The notes under the pieces were generated by a model. The model did no database searches, was not told the origin of the DNA, and was given only the letters and a program-made list of their open reading frames with translations. A program made the position numbers and the translations under genes. Below, piece after piece: positions 9,631 through 17,241 of a DNA stretch of 64,000 bases. Each line of letters starts with the position of its first letter. The first letter of the stretch is position 1. This DNA comes from Hyphomicrobium sp. CS1BSMeth3 (GTDB taxonomy: Bacteria; Pseudomonadota; Alphaproteobacteria; Rhizobiales; Hyphomicrobiaceae): NCBI RefSeq assembly GCF_900117415.1, contig NZ_FPEI01000006.1, forward strand, positions 868,001-932,000, in the 5' to 3' direction.

Positions 9631-9925
9631 CGATCCGTCATCTATTAAACAGCCCACAACTGGCTACCGAGAGGTTGCCCCAATGCTCTACCTGGGGAGG
9701 GCCGGAGGGAGGTCGGGGGGACGATCCGTCATCTATTAAAGGGAGCACAACTGGCGCCGGGGAGGGGCGATCCGTCATCTATTAATGGGTCACCAACTGG
9801 TCACCGAGAGGTTGAGCTGATGCTCTACCTGGGGAGGGTCATGGCGACGATCCGTCATCTATTAATGCCCGAACAACTGGCTGCCTCCCACGGTCCCACG
9901 TCTATTAAAGCCCCCCCAACTAGCT
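9631..9925. repeat. Array of five direct repeats between integrase and giant gene (candidate phage promoters or recombinase/replication sites)
   Basis: The core CGATCCGTCATCTATTAA followed by eight variable bases and CAACTGG occurs at 9631, 9722, 9768 and 9848. A fifth copy keeps only TCTATTAA (9901) and CAACTAG. Spacings alternate long and short (91, 46, 80 and 43 bases). The two long units also share CCGAGAGGTTG and GCTCTACCTGGGGAGGG. The array therefore looks like a duplicated composite unit. It is the only place in the visible prophage with this motif. The rest of the 571-base gap (9368-9630) shows no gene or clear structure. Confidence 0.85.
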
Positions 9926-9938
9926 GTCGGTCCCGCTT

Positions 9939-11339
9939 TCACAGTGTCACCTGTGGGAGAGCCACCGCCTGGACGCAAGCCCTTCGCTGCTCCATCGAGG
10001 GACCGCCCGAGTATGTCCCCAAGGTCATCCCCTCGCGGTTCGTCTTGTGGCCCACGACCGCAGCAATGATGTGCGGAAGAATGCCGGCCTGCTCTGCCTT
10101 GGTCGCAAACCACCTGCGGAACGAGTGGAAGTCCACTCGGGAGCGCTTCTCTCCGGGTAGCCTTTCGTCAACACCGACGCTGCGACGGTAGGTGACAAAC
10201 CGCTTGCCGACCTCATCGGCACGCTCCGCGAGGCGACCCTCCTTGTCGTCTGGCAGCTCAGGGAACAGCCACGCGCTTGATGCCTTGCCGGACACTCGCT
10301 TGGCGATGAGCGACGCGAGGTCACGATGGAGTGGCACAGCGCGGATGCCGGCTTTGGTCTTGGCGCGGGGAAGATCGATTGAGAGCCCAAGAAGGTCGAC
10401 GTCGCGGACACGAATGCGGCCTATCTCCTCCCGGCGCATTCCGCTGAGTGCTGCAATGAGCATGAACTCCATGAGCACGGGGTCATCCGGCTTGCCTGGG
10501 TGGAGGAGGCGAGAGACTTCATCGTCAGTGAAGGGGCGCGGCTCGTTATCTTCAATCGTGCCATCGTTGTTGAACTTGGGAGCGCTCCTCGGCGGCAGTC
10601 TCTGTCCACGCCAAGGATTGTCCGAGCCGAGTGGCAACTTGCCTTTGTCCCCAAGCCAGCGCCAGTAGGACGACAGCGCGGAGACATACTTGCGAGCTGT
10701 CTTGTACTTGGCCTTGGGTGCGATGAAACGCTTGGAGATGAAGTCGCCCGCCGCGCGCCTGTCGAACGCCTCCAGCGTCTGAGGGAGCCCGTGCTCGGTC
10801 GCGAACGCTGCTAGGTGGCGGATCGCGTCAGCGTAGTGCTTGAGCGTGCGAGGCTTCACGTGCCCATCGAGATCCGTCATCCACTGGTCGATGTGGACGG
10901 TAATCGGCGTCCGCTCGCCTTTGATGATGCCGAGGTATTCTCTCGCCTTCTCCGGGGAAGCCTGCTTCGCTATTTCGGCTGCATCGTCGTCAAACACCTC
11001 TGTTTCGAGCAGTTCCATTACGGCGATGTCCGATGCCCGGCCGTCGCGCTCGATGTGTCCCTTGAAGTCGTCGCGAAGCTCTCGATAGTCGAGCGCCCGA
11101 GCCACAATCGGATCAAGCGGCGCTGCCTTTGCTTTGCGCTCGGCTTCCTTGATTAGCGTCTTCCACTCTCGCAGATGCGGCCATGCCCTGACTTCGGCCT
11201 CGCTACGGCTGTCGGTCCCGAGCCCCTTCTTGAAGACTGTCTTTCCGATGGTCGCTTGAAGATGCCTAGGGACACGGAATACCGCCCGCCACTGCCTACC
11301 GTGGAACTCTAGGTGATCGTATTGGAGACGCGATGCCAT
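9939..11339 (-). CDS. int: Tyrosine recombinase / phage integrase (466 aa)
   Basis: A site-specific recombinase of the tyrosine family that would integrate and excise the prophage at the adjacent tRNA. The N-terminus (RQWRAVFRVPRHLQATIGK) is the DNA-binding domain type of many proteobacterial integrases. A SAM-like core-binding domain spans about 145-240 and the catalytic domain about 275-450. Catalytic residues are visible: R302 (SGMRREE), a Lys in AKTKAG, H405 and R408 (HSFRR), H431 (VGHK) and nucleophile Y443 (GTYSGG). The open frame extends to a TTG at 11390, but ATG at 11339 gives the expected family N-terminus. Its start faces the tRNA-Gln. Confidence 0.93.
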   Translation of the reverse strand: MASRLQYDHLEFHGRQWRAVFRVPRHLQATIGKTVFKKGLGTDSRSEAEVRAWPHLREWKTLIKEAERKAKAAPLDPIVARALDYRELRDDFKGHIERDGRASDIAVMELLETEVFDDDAAEIAKQASPEKAREYLGIIKGERTPITVHIDQWMTDLDGHVKPRTLKHYADAIRHLAAFATEHGLPQTLEAFDRRAAGDFISKRFIAPKAKYKTARKYVSALSSYWRWLGDKGKLPLGSDNPWRGQRLPPRSAPKFNNDGTIEDNEPRPFTDDEVSRLLHPGKPDDPVLMEFMLIAALSGMRREEIGRIRVRDVDLLGLSIDLPRAKTKAGIRAVPLHRDLASLIAKRVSGKASSAWLFPELPDDKEGRLAERADEVGKRFVTYRRSVGVDERLPGEKRSRVDFHSFRRWFATKAEQAGILPHIIAAVVGHKTNREGMTLGTYSGGPSMEQRRACVQAVALPQVTL

Positions 11340-11415
11340 GGCACGAACTCGACAGCCGAATGAACCTGCGAAGCGGTCATCAAACAGCAAGTCAGACGGT
11401 CAGTGCAACCCTCTT

Positions 11416-11447
11416 TGGGGGAGCATTGGGGGAGCGCATGGGGGAGC
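11416..11447. repeat. Three direct copies of TGGGGGAGC beside the integration site
   Basis: TGGGGGAGC occurs at 11416-11424, 11427-11435 and 11439-11447, i.e. at 11 and 12 base steps, about one helical turn apart. They sit between the integrase start and the tRNA-Gln 3' end. Helical phasing beside an attachment core is typical of arm-type or excisionase binding sites. The assignment is inferred from position only. Confidence 0.6.
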
Positions 11448-11509
11448 AGATGCCCACGGAGCATCCGTAAGTGGCTGATATTAGGGAATATTAAGTGTGC
11501 TCGGAGATG

Positions 11510-11583
11510 TGGCTGGGGGACTAGGATTCGAACCTAGACAGGCAGAGTCAGAGTCTGCAGTCCTACCATTAGACGATCCCCCA
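11510..11583 (-). tRNA. tRNA-Gln (anticodon CUG)
   Basis: Reading the minus strand from 11583, the sequence starts TGGGGGA and ends TCCCCCA-G-CCA, giving a complete seven-base-pair acceptor stem with encoded CCA. The anticodon arm is GCAGA-CTCTGAC-TCTGC, so the anticodon is CTG (glutamine). The T arm reads TAGG-TTCGAAT-CCTA. All arms are intact, so integration of the prophage at its 3' side has not damaged it. Confidence 0.97.
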
Positions 11584-11653
11584 ACAGGCGCCGGTCAGGG
11601 CCGGCGCGCTGGGAGGCCTCTCTTATCAAGCGTCGCCCCTCGGCGCAACCCTG

Positions 11654-12529
11654 TCACCGCCCCTGCGGATATTGCCCGCGGCGCTCGAGCGTCAGGATGA
11701 CCCAGCCGTTCAGGCGGTCGGCCCGGACCCGCGCAAATCCCGCCGCAGTGTAGGCCGCCAGCACCGCCGCAGCCTGCGATTGCAGGATCCCCGAAAGAAC
11801 CACGATCCCTCGGGGAGGAACGGCCTTTGCGAGCCTTTGCGCGAGACGGATCAGGGGCTCCGCAAGAATGTTGGCGACGACCAGATCAAAGGGCACGCGA
11901 CGGCGAAGCAGGGGATGCTCGAGGCCGAGCGCGGCAACGAGGTTGATGCGATCCCCGAGCGCATTCTTGTACACGTTCTCGCGCGCGACGCGCACGGCCT
12001 CGGGATCGAAGTCGCTCGCCGTGATCGTGGCCGCGGGCAGCACCCGCCCCACTGCAATGGCGAGTACGCCCGAGCCGCATCCGAGATCGAGCACGCGCCC
12101 GAAATGCCGCTGGCGCGTGAGCCGGTCGATGGCCAGCAGGCAGCCGAGCGTCGTTGCATGATGGGCGGTGCCGAAAGCCTCGCCGGCATCGATCTCGATC
12201 GCATTGCGGTGCTTGCGGCCGATCGCGCGATCGTGGCTGCCGTGAACGAGAAATCGCCCCGCCGCGACGGGCGGCAGGCCCGCCTGGCTCACCGCGACCC
12301 AGTTCTCATCTGGCACGGCTTCGATGGAAACGCGCGCGTCGGTTCCGATGATGCCGGTGATCGTCGCTGCCTCGATCGCGTCCTCATAGTACGCGTCGAT
12401 GATCCAGCCATTGCCCGGCGCTTCGAAGAGGCTCACGGCCAAGGGCGAGTGCGTTACCGCCTCCTCGATGAGGCCCGCGATCGAGCGCGCCGCGCCGACG
12501 TCGTTCATGATGATGCGGGCGCGGTGCAT
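11654..12529 (-). CDS. prmA: Ribosomal protein L11 methyltransferase
   Basis: An SAM-dependent enzyme that methylates ribosomal protein L11. The C-terminal Rossmann domain shows motif I LDLGCGSGVLAIA, an acidic SASD-type strand end (ASDFDPEA) and the NILAEPL signature that corresponds to the family's NPPY-like motif. The N-terminal third is the substrate-recognition region. The reading frame is open far upstream, but that part runs through an intergenic repeat. I place the start at the ATG at 12529 (291 residues, near the usual family length); its ribosome-binding site is weak, so a nearby start is possible. Confidence 0.9.
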   Translation of the reverse strand: MHRARIIMNDVGAARSIAGLIEEAVTHSPLAVSLFEAPGNGWIIDAYYEDAIEAATITGIIGTDARVSIEAVPDENWVAVSQAGLPPVAAGRFLVHGSHDRAIGRKHRNAIEIDAGEAFGTAHHATTLGCLLAIDRLTRQRHFGRVLDLGCGSGVLAIAVGRVLPAATITASDFDPEAVRVARENVYKNALGDRINLVAALGLEHPLLRRRVPFDLVVANILAEPLIRLAQRLAKAVPPRGIVVLSGILQSQAAAVLAAYTAAGFARVRADRLNGWVILTLERRGQYPQGR

Positions 12530-12600
12530 AGGTTGAGCCTGCTGCCTGTTGGTTCCGGCCCGCGGTGTACCCGGACCGAGGGCGTTGTGCACGCGGAAAC

Positions 12601-12712
12601 GAGGGGTCGCGCCTGCGGCGCGAGTGGGGCCGCATGCCTCTGGCATGCCTCCGGCATGACCCCACACCCCGACCGGGGGACACCCCCGGCCCCCGTCTTT
12701 TATGAATTTGAG
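12601..12712. repeat. Dispersed intergenic repeat, family A, copy 1
   Basis: A run of small palindromes (CGCGCCTGCGGCGCG, GCATGCCTCTGGCATGC, CCTCCGG) leads to a C-rich tract ending CCCCCGTCTTTTATGAATTTG. The same end and the same kind of palindromes recur at 41858-41940, 42143-42243 and 46036-46166. It lies between the prmA start and the end of a DUF1801 gene. Confidence 0.75.
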
Positions 12713-12719
12713 AGTTCGG

Positions 12720-13151
12720 TCAGCCCTTCGGCTTTTTCCGAGCGGGACGCGCAGCACCCCGCTTGGCCGTGTTCAACGCCACGGCAGCGCGAACGAGGGC
12801 CTTGAAGGCCCTTTCATCGATCTTGTCGCCCTCGTGAATGTCGATGGCGCGCCGGGCATTGCCTTCGAGGCTGGCATTGAAAAGGCCCAGGGGGTCCTCC
12901 AGAGAAGCACCCTTGGCGAAGGTGAGCTTAACTGCAGCCTTGTACGTCTCGCCCGTGCAGATGATGCCGTCGTGCTCCCACACGGGGACGCCGCGCCACT
13001 TCCACGTCTCGACCACCTCGGGATCGGCCTGCCTGATGAGCTTGCGCACGCGCGCGAGCATCTCGCCGCGCCAATCACCAAGCTCCGCGATCCGTGCGTC
13101 GATGAGTTCGGAGGGCGAGGGCCCTTCCTTCGTGCTGGCCTTCGGTTTCAT
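12720..13151 (-). CDS. DUF1801 domain protein (143 aa)
   Basis: The protein matches the DUF1801 family (YdhG-like): a helical N-terminus (ELIDARIAELGDWRGEMLARVRKLI) is followed by VVETWKWRGVPVW, an ICTGETYKAAVKLTF strand pair and GASLEDP. The biochemical role of the family is not established. The C-terminus is a basic Arg/Lys/Pro tail. The start is the ATG at 13151 with a purine-rich GGAAAGGG upstream. A second DUF1801 gene lies 33 bases upstream on the same strand, so the two probably form one transcript and may be old duplicates. Confidence 0.85.
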   Translation of the reverse strand: MKPKASTKEGPSPSELIDARIAELGDWRGEMLARVRKLIRQADPEVVETWKWRGVPVWEHDGIICTGETYKAAVKLTFAKGASLEDPLGLFNASLEGNARRAIDIHEGDKIDERAFKALVRAAVALNTAKRGAARPARKKPKG

Positions 13152-13184
13152 GTTGGTTGCCGCCCTTTCCAGAGTTGGCAGCGC

Positions 13185-13688
13185 TCACATCTTCTCGCCG
13201 GGCAGCTTGCTCGCTTGCTTCACCCAGGCCGTGAACTGGGCTTCGTCGAACTGCCCGTCCTCCTGAATGTGGAGATAGCGCACATCCTTTTGCGTCGACG
13301 TCTCGGGTGGCACGGGTCGCAGCGATGCGCCGCGGAAGAAGGCGATCTTGATGTACTTCGCGAAGCAGTGAAAGCTCAGGAACCAGTGCTTGTCGTCCAT
13401 GCCGTAGAACGGCGAGTTCCATTTGACGGCCTTCTGTACATCAGGGATCGCGCGCGTGACGAGCGCGTCCAGGCGGCGTCCTACATCGCTCTTCCAGTCC
13501 GGCATGGCCGCGATATAGGCCTGCACGGGCGCATCGCCATAGCCCTTCGCGATCTGCGGATTGCCGCCTGAGAGGAGCTTGGGCTCAGCGGATTTCTTCG
13601 GCGCAGCCTTCTGCGGCTTGGGTGACTTCGCAGCCGCTGCGGATTTCTTTGCGGGCTTCGCCGTCTTCTTCGATGGCTTGTCGGCCAT
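13185..13688 (-). CDS. DUF1801 domain protein with Lys/Ala-rich N-terminus (167 aa)
   Basis: Residues 1-45 are a low-complexity Lys/Ala/Pro tract typical of DNA- or RNA-associated tails. The rest is a DUF1801 domain (VQAYIAAMPDWK, then VQKAVKWNSPFYGMDDKHWFLSF and KIAFFRGASLRP). The function is unknown. The open frame reaches back to 14138 through the coding region of the upstream aldolase, but the ATG at 13688 has GGAG nine bases before it and begins the natural protein. It is the second gene of a likely four-gene minus-strand transcript. Confidence 0.85.
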   Translation of the reverse strand: MADKPSKKTAKPAKKSAAAAKSPKPQKAAPKKSAEPKLLSGGNPQIAKGYGDAPVQAYIAAMPDWKSDVGRRLDALVTRAIPDVQKAVKWNSPFYGMDDKHWFLSFHCFAKYIKIAFFRGASLRPVPPETSTQKDVRYLHIQEDGQFDEAQFTAWVKQASKLPGEKM

Positions 13689-13720
13689 TGAGTTCGCTCC
13701 GTTCGTGGATCTGTGGCGGG

Positions 13721-14860
13721 CTAGAACACGGCCCCGCGCGCGGCCACTGGCCACACACTTTCGACGACAGGCGCCGCGCTCTCCATGCCGCGAATGCCGA
13801 CATACCAGTCGTGCAGGTTCACAGTCGGATCGCAGTGGCCGGGAATGAGCCGTACTTTGTCGCCGAGCCCAGGACGCGTGTTGCTCTGGGCGAGATTGAG
13901 ATTGCCGTGCTCGTCCGAGGGGCGCTCGTACACAGCGCCGGCAAAGCCGACGGCCTCCGGCGGGCCGGACTCGAACGTGAAGGTCTTGAGGCCGGCATCG
14001 ATAACCGCGCGGTCCGCCTGCGTCAGGCTCATGACCGTCGCGTAGACGAACAGCGAATGCTCGAAGGTATCGTAGGGGCCGCCATCGGCGCGCTTGTTGC
14101 GGGCGTAGTCGGCGTCCATGAAGATGTAGGAGCCGCACTGCAGCTCATTGTAAATACCGCTGGCCGCCTCGAGCTCGAACGTGCCTGTGCCGGCGCCGCC
14201 GATGATGTCGCAGGAGAGGCCCGCACCTTTCAGCGCCTGCACGGTCTGCTTGGTGCGTGCGATGGCTTCGTCGATGGCCGCGCGGCGTTCCTCGATGGTG
14301 CGGAAGTGCTGCGCGCGCCCCTGGTAGGCCTGCAAGCCCGCAAAACGCAGATGCTTCTCTCGCGCGATGGCTTGCGCGAGCTCGACAGCCGGCTCGCCAG
14401 GATCGACACCACAGCGGCTCGCACCGACGTTGATCTCCACGATCACGTCGATGCGTGTGCCGTTGCGCTCAGCGGCGGCCGCCATCGAGGCGACGCCCAC
14501 GGGATTGTCGACGCAGCCGATGACGCGCGCCTGCCGCGAGAGCGCCGCAAGCCGGTCGAGCTTACGCGCGCCGATCACCTCGTTGGAGACGAGCACATCC
14601 CGCACGCCGCCCTCGACCATCACGGCCGCTTCCGAAACCTTCTGGCAGCACAGACCCACGGCGCCCAGCGCGATCTGCTTCTGTCCGATGATCGGCGACT
14701 TGTGCGTCTTCGCGTGCGGGCGCAGGCGCACGCCGGCCTTCCCGACCGCATCGGCCATGCGCTTCAAGTTGCGCTCGAAGGCATCGAGGTCGATGAGGAG
14801 GGCGGGTGTATCCACCTCGGAGAGGGGCATCCCCGGATAGGCCGGCGGCAGGGTGGGCAT
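13721..14860 (-). CDS. D-threonine aldolase / 3-hydroxy-D-aspartate aldolase family (PLP, fold type III)
   Basis: A pyridoxal-phosphate enzyme of the alanine-racemase-fold aldolases, which split D-threo beta-hydroxy amino acids into glycine (or glycine equivalents) and an aldehyde. DTPALLIDLDAFERN marks the N-terminus, and RPHAKTHKSP carries the PLP lysine. GGAGTGTFE is the phosphate-binding region, and GHCDPTVNLHD near the C-terminus contains the His and Asp that bind the divalent metal. At 379 residues it has the normal family length. ATG at 14860 has GGAG nine bases upstream. Sequence alone cannot tell D-threonine aldolase from beta-hydroxyaspartate aldolase. A dehalogenase gene lies 37 bases upstream. 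Confidence 0.88.
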   Translation of the reverse strand: MPTLPPAYPGMPLSEVDTPALLIDLDAFERNLKRMADAVGKAGVRLRPHAKTHKSPIIGQKQIALGAVGLCCQKVSEAAVMVEGGVRDVLVSNEVIGARKLDRLAALSRQARVIGCVDNPVGVASMAAAAERNGTRIDVIVEINVGASRCGVDPGEPAVELAQAIAREKHLRFAGLQAYQGRAQHFRTIEERRAAIDEAIARTKQTVQALKGAGLSCDIIGGAGTGTFELEAASGIYNELQCGSYIFMDADYARNKRADGGPYDTFEHSLFVYATVMSLTQADRAVIDAGLKTFTFESGPPEAVGFAGAVYERPSDEHGNLNLAQSNTRPGLGDKVRLIPGHCDPTVNLHDWYVGIRGMESAAPVVESVWPVAARGAVF

Positions 14861-14897
14861 CGCAATGTGCTCCAGTTTGCGAAAGCGTGGGCCGTGC

Positions 14898-15629
14898 TTA
14901 GCTTTGTGGTGCCAAAGTTGCCGCCAATTCGGCGAAGTTGGCAACGATCAGGTCCGGCTGGTTCGGCGATTGGCCGAAGGGCCGCTTGCGGCGATCGATG
15001 AAGACCGAGCGGAAGCCGTGTGACTTGGCGCCGATGCAGTCGAAGGCATGGTTGGCGACAAAAATGATGCCGGAGCGCTCGATATGAGGCCACTCGGCGT
15101 TGATGATCTCCTCGGCCGCGGCATAGGTCGCGAAGTGCGGCTTGAAGTAGCCTGCTTCCTGCACCGAGATGAAGCGATCGAAGGGAAAGCCGATGTGCGG
15201 GCGCGCGTTCTCCAGCATGTCGCGATCGCCATTCGAGAGGATCACGAGCTTGTAGCGCGTCTTGAGCTGATTGAGGGCGGCGATCACATCAGGGAAGGGC
15301 TTGAGCAGCTCGATCTGCGAGACGAGCCAGGTCACTTCATCCTGCGTATGCTTGATACCGCAGCGGTCCATGACCTGCGACACGGCGCGATGGCCGATCT
15401 GGCGATAGGGTGTGTGGCCGCGATCGAGAAGGCCATCGATCATGCTGTCCTCGAAGTGCGTGCGCCGCCACCATGTGACGAAGCTCGAGGGATTGCCGTC
15501 CCAGCTCTTCTTCTTGAGGAACGGCGTCACGGCCGCGGTGAGGCCGGACTGCATGTCGACGACGGTGCCGTAGAGGTCGAAGACGAGGGCCCTGGTCTCG
15601 CGCTGTAGGATCTCTTCGATGGTTGCCAT
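14898..15629 (-). CDS. Haloacid dehalogenase, type II (2-haloalkanoate dehalogenase family)
   Basis: A HAD-superfamily hydrolase of 243 residues. Motif I is FDLYGTVVD near residue 18, in which the first Asp is the nucleophile and the DLYGT form is typical of (S)-2-haloacid dehalogenases. Motif II is LSNGDRD, the motif III lysine is in AGYFKP, and motif IV is NHAFDCIGAKSHG. Members convert 2-halo acids to 2-hydroxy acids, although many annotated ones have other substrates. The ATG at 15629 has GGAG upstream. The gene is divergent from the DJ-1/PfpI gene and lies directly upstream of the PLP aldolase, suggesting shared transcription. Confidence 0.9.
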   Translation of the reverse strand: MATIEEILQRETRALVFDLYGTVVDMQSGLTAAVTPFLKKKSWDGNPSSFVTWWRRTHFEDSMIDGLLDRGHTPYRQIGHRAVSQVMDRCGIKHTQDEVTWLVSQIELLKPFPDVIAALNQLKTRYKLVILSNGDRDMLENARPHIGFPFDRFISVQEAGYFKPHFATYAAAEEIINAEWPHIERSGIIFVANHAFDCIGAKSHGFRSVFIDRRKRPFGQSPNQPDLIVANFAELAATLAPQS

Positions 15630-15713
15630 GGGCCTTGCTCCGTTCTGCTTGTTCGTGGTTGTGTTCGGCGTGGATTGTTGCCCCCGCGTGCCATGAGATC
15701 AAGGACTGAGACT

Positions 15714-16397
15714 ATGCCCTTCCGCATTGGCCTCCTGCTATTCCCGGACATCACCCAGCTCGACATGACGGGGCCTTACGAGGTCTTCACGAAGTTTCCC
15801 GAGGCGGAGGTGCGGCTCATCTGGAAGACGCTGGAGCCGGTCAAGGCGGGCGGCGGGATGCGCATCATGCCCGATACGACCTTTGCGGATTGTCCGCAGC
15901 TCGATCTCGTCTGCGTCCCGGGCGGCGCGGGCATGAACCCGCTCATGGAAGATGCCGAGACGCTCGCATTCCTGCGCAAGCAGGCACCCGGCGCGCGTTA
16001 TGTCACGAGCGTGTGCACGGGGGCGCTGGTGCTCGGTGCTGCGGGCCTGCTCAAGGGCAAGCGGGCAACGACACACTGGATGAGCCACGAGATGCTCTCG
16101 GCATTGGGCGCGACGCCGGTCGCGGAGCGCGTGGTCGTCGATGGCAATCTCATCACGGGCGGCGGCGTGACGGCCGGCATCGACTTCGCGCTGCGCGTTG
16201 CGGCGGAGGCTTTCGGCGAGGATCTGGCAAAGGCCATCCAACTCGGCATCGAGTACGATCCGCACCCGCCGTTCAATGCCGGCTCGCCGGAGGGGGCAGG
16301 CCCCGCCGTCATGGACCGGGTTCTTACGACCGCCGCCAAGCGCCAGGCCGAGCGTGCAGCGATCGTCGCGCGGGCGGCGGCACGCCTCGCAGGCTGA
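15714..16397 (+). CDS. DJ-1/PfpI family protein, isonitrile hydratase-like
   Basis: A class-I glutamine-amidotransferase-like protein of 227 residues. LLLFPDITQLDMTGPYEV at the N-terminus, VPGGAGMNPL, the nucleophile-elbow Cys in TSVCTGALVLGAAGLL, ATTHW and ITGGGVTAGIDFAL are the signature of the cyclohexyl-isocyanide hydratase (InhA) branch. The catalytic Cys is present. The substrate in this organism is unknown. The ATG at 15714 has AAGGA eight bases upstream; the longer frame from 15675 lacks such a site. The C-terminal 25 residues are a basic helix. Confidence 0.88.
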   Translation: MPFRIGLLLFPDITQLDMTGPYEVFTKFPEAEVRLIWKTLEPVKAGGGMRIMPDTTFADCPQLDLVCVPGGAGMNPLMEDAETLAFLRKQAPGARYVTSVCTGALVLGAAGLLKGKRATTHWMSHEMLSALGATPVAERVVVDGNLITGGGVTAGIDFALRVAAEAFGEDLAKAIQLGIEYDPHPPFNAGSPEGAGPAVMDRVLTTAAKRQAERAAIVARAAARLAG

Positions 16398-16402
16398 GCG
16401 GG

Positions 16403-16756
16403 TCAGAACATGTCCTGCCAAGCCTGATAGGCCGGATAGGCCATCAGCGCCGCAACGGCGAGCCAGATGAGCAGCGACACGACCGAGCTCGAGCGGCGGC
16501 GAAGCACGCGTTCATAGAGCGCGGCCGGCAGGCCCGAGAACATGAATGTCATGAGCGAGAGCAGGACGGACGTCGTGTAGAAGAAGCCCATCTGCGTGCC
16601 GAGCGGGGTGCCGCGCAGAAAGGGTGTCAGCAGATAGAGCAGGGGATCGAATGCCGGCGAGAAGCCTCGCCCGTTGAAGATCGCGATGACGATGATGCCG
16701 GCGAGCAGCACGAGGCGCAGGAACGTGAACTGCCGCTCGTCGTGGGCGTGCGCCAT
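16403..16756 (-). CDS. Small membrane protein (117 aa)
   Basis: I recognise no named family. There are three hydrophobic segments: LRLVLLAGIIVIAIF, GFFYTTSVLLSLMTFMFSGL and VVSLLIWLAVAALMAYPAY. A histidine-rich N-terminus precedes them and the protein ends in the cytoplasmic-like WQDMF. The ATG at 16756 lies two bases after the stop of the upstream YggT-like gene, so the two are almost certainly translated from one message and may act together in the membrane. The longer open frame upstream is a shadow of that gene. Confidence 0.75.
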   Translation of the reverse strand: MAHAHDERQFTFLRLVLLAGIIVIAIFNGRGFSPAFDPLLYLLTPFLRGTPLGTQMGFFYTTSVLLSLMTFMFSGLPAALYERVLRRRSSSVVSLLIWLAVAALMAYPAYQAWQDMF

Positions 16757-16758
16757 GC

Positions 16759-17076
16759 TCAAGCTCCGATCTTCGGGCGGATGCCTGCAGCGAGAAAGCC
16801 CCAATAAAGGAGCACGCGCAGCACCGCCAGCCAGACCACGGCGAGCGCCGGCACGAGGCCGTTCGGCACGATGTGCGGCGTGAGGACGCGGACCGTGCGA
16901 AGCATGGGGTTGACGACCCCGTGGAAGACGCGAAGGAAGGCGCCCTGCGCGTGCATAGACCAGCCAAAGGCGAGCATCGTCACGAAGTAGAGCGCCATCA
17001 GATACATGAGCGCGGCGAGGACCAGATTGGGCACATGGAAATACCAGTGCTCCAGCAGGGCATTGGCAGCGGGCAT
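16759..17076 (-). CDS. YggT-family-like integral membrane protein (105 aa)
   Basis: Two hydrophobic blocks (NLVLAALMYLMALYFVTMLAF and ALAVVWLAVLRVLLYWGFLAAG) flank a NPMLRTVRVLTPHIVPNG loop, which resembles the P-x-L-x-x-R and P loop of YggT proteins. YggT members have been linked to cell division and osmotic adaptation; no role is proved here. I chose the ATG at 17076 because the upstream extension is charged and has no family match; the ribosome-binding site is weak. The next gene follows after two bases. Confidence 0.65.
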   Translation of the reverse strand: MPAANALLEHWYFHVPNLVLAALMYLMALYFVTMLAFGWSMHAQGAFLRVFHGVVNPMLRTVRVLTPHIVPNGLVPALAVVWLAVLRVLLYWGFLAAGIRPKIGA

Positions 17077-17241
17077 GATGTTCGCGTCCGATCCGTGAAG
17101 GCGGGTCACTCTCTGCGAAGTCCGGGGCGAGCGCAAGGCGGCCGGCGCGCAGGTCCACGCAGTAGCATTCCCTTTACCGTGGTTCGGACATATGCCGGGC
17201 TCATCCTATTTCCGGCAATTCTGCGCTGGTAGAGTGCGGCC

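Larger units (their letters stand above)
1..11509. mobile_element. Prophage (right end) integrated at tRNA-Gln, with a T7-type RNA polymerase
   Basis: Everything left of the tRNA-Gln gene reads as one phage block on the minus strand: tyrosine integrase next to the tRNA 3' end, a repeat array, a giant polyvalent protein, small unknown genes and a T7-like single-subunit RNA polymerase. The 3' end of the tRNA faces the integrase, which is the usual geometry for integration into a tRNA gene that is kept intact. The right junction should therefore lie within or just beside the 3' part of the tRNA (about 11,510-11,550). The left junction and most of the phage (capsid, terminase, replication) are outside the window, so completeness and inducibility cannot be judged. 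The polymerase places it near T7-like podoviruses; the integrase makes it temperate. Confidence 0.88.

Noticed and set aside
9631-9925. Possible CRISPR array
   Set aside because: The repeats are degenerate, spacing alternates between 43 and 91 bases, the 'spacers' share sequence with each other, and no cas gene is near.
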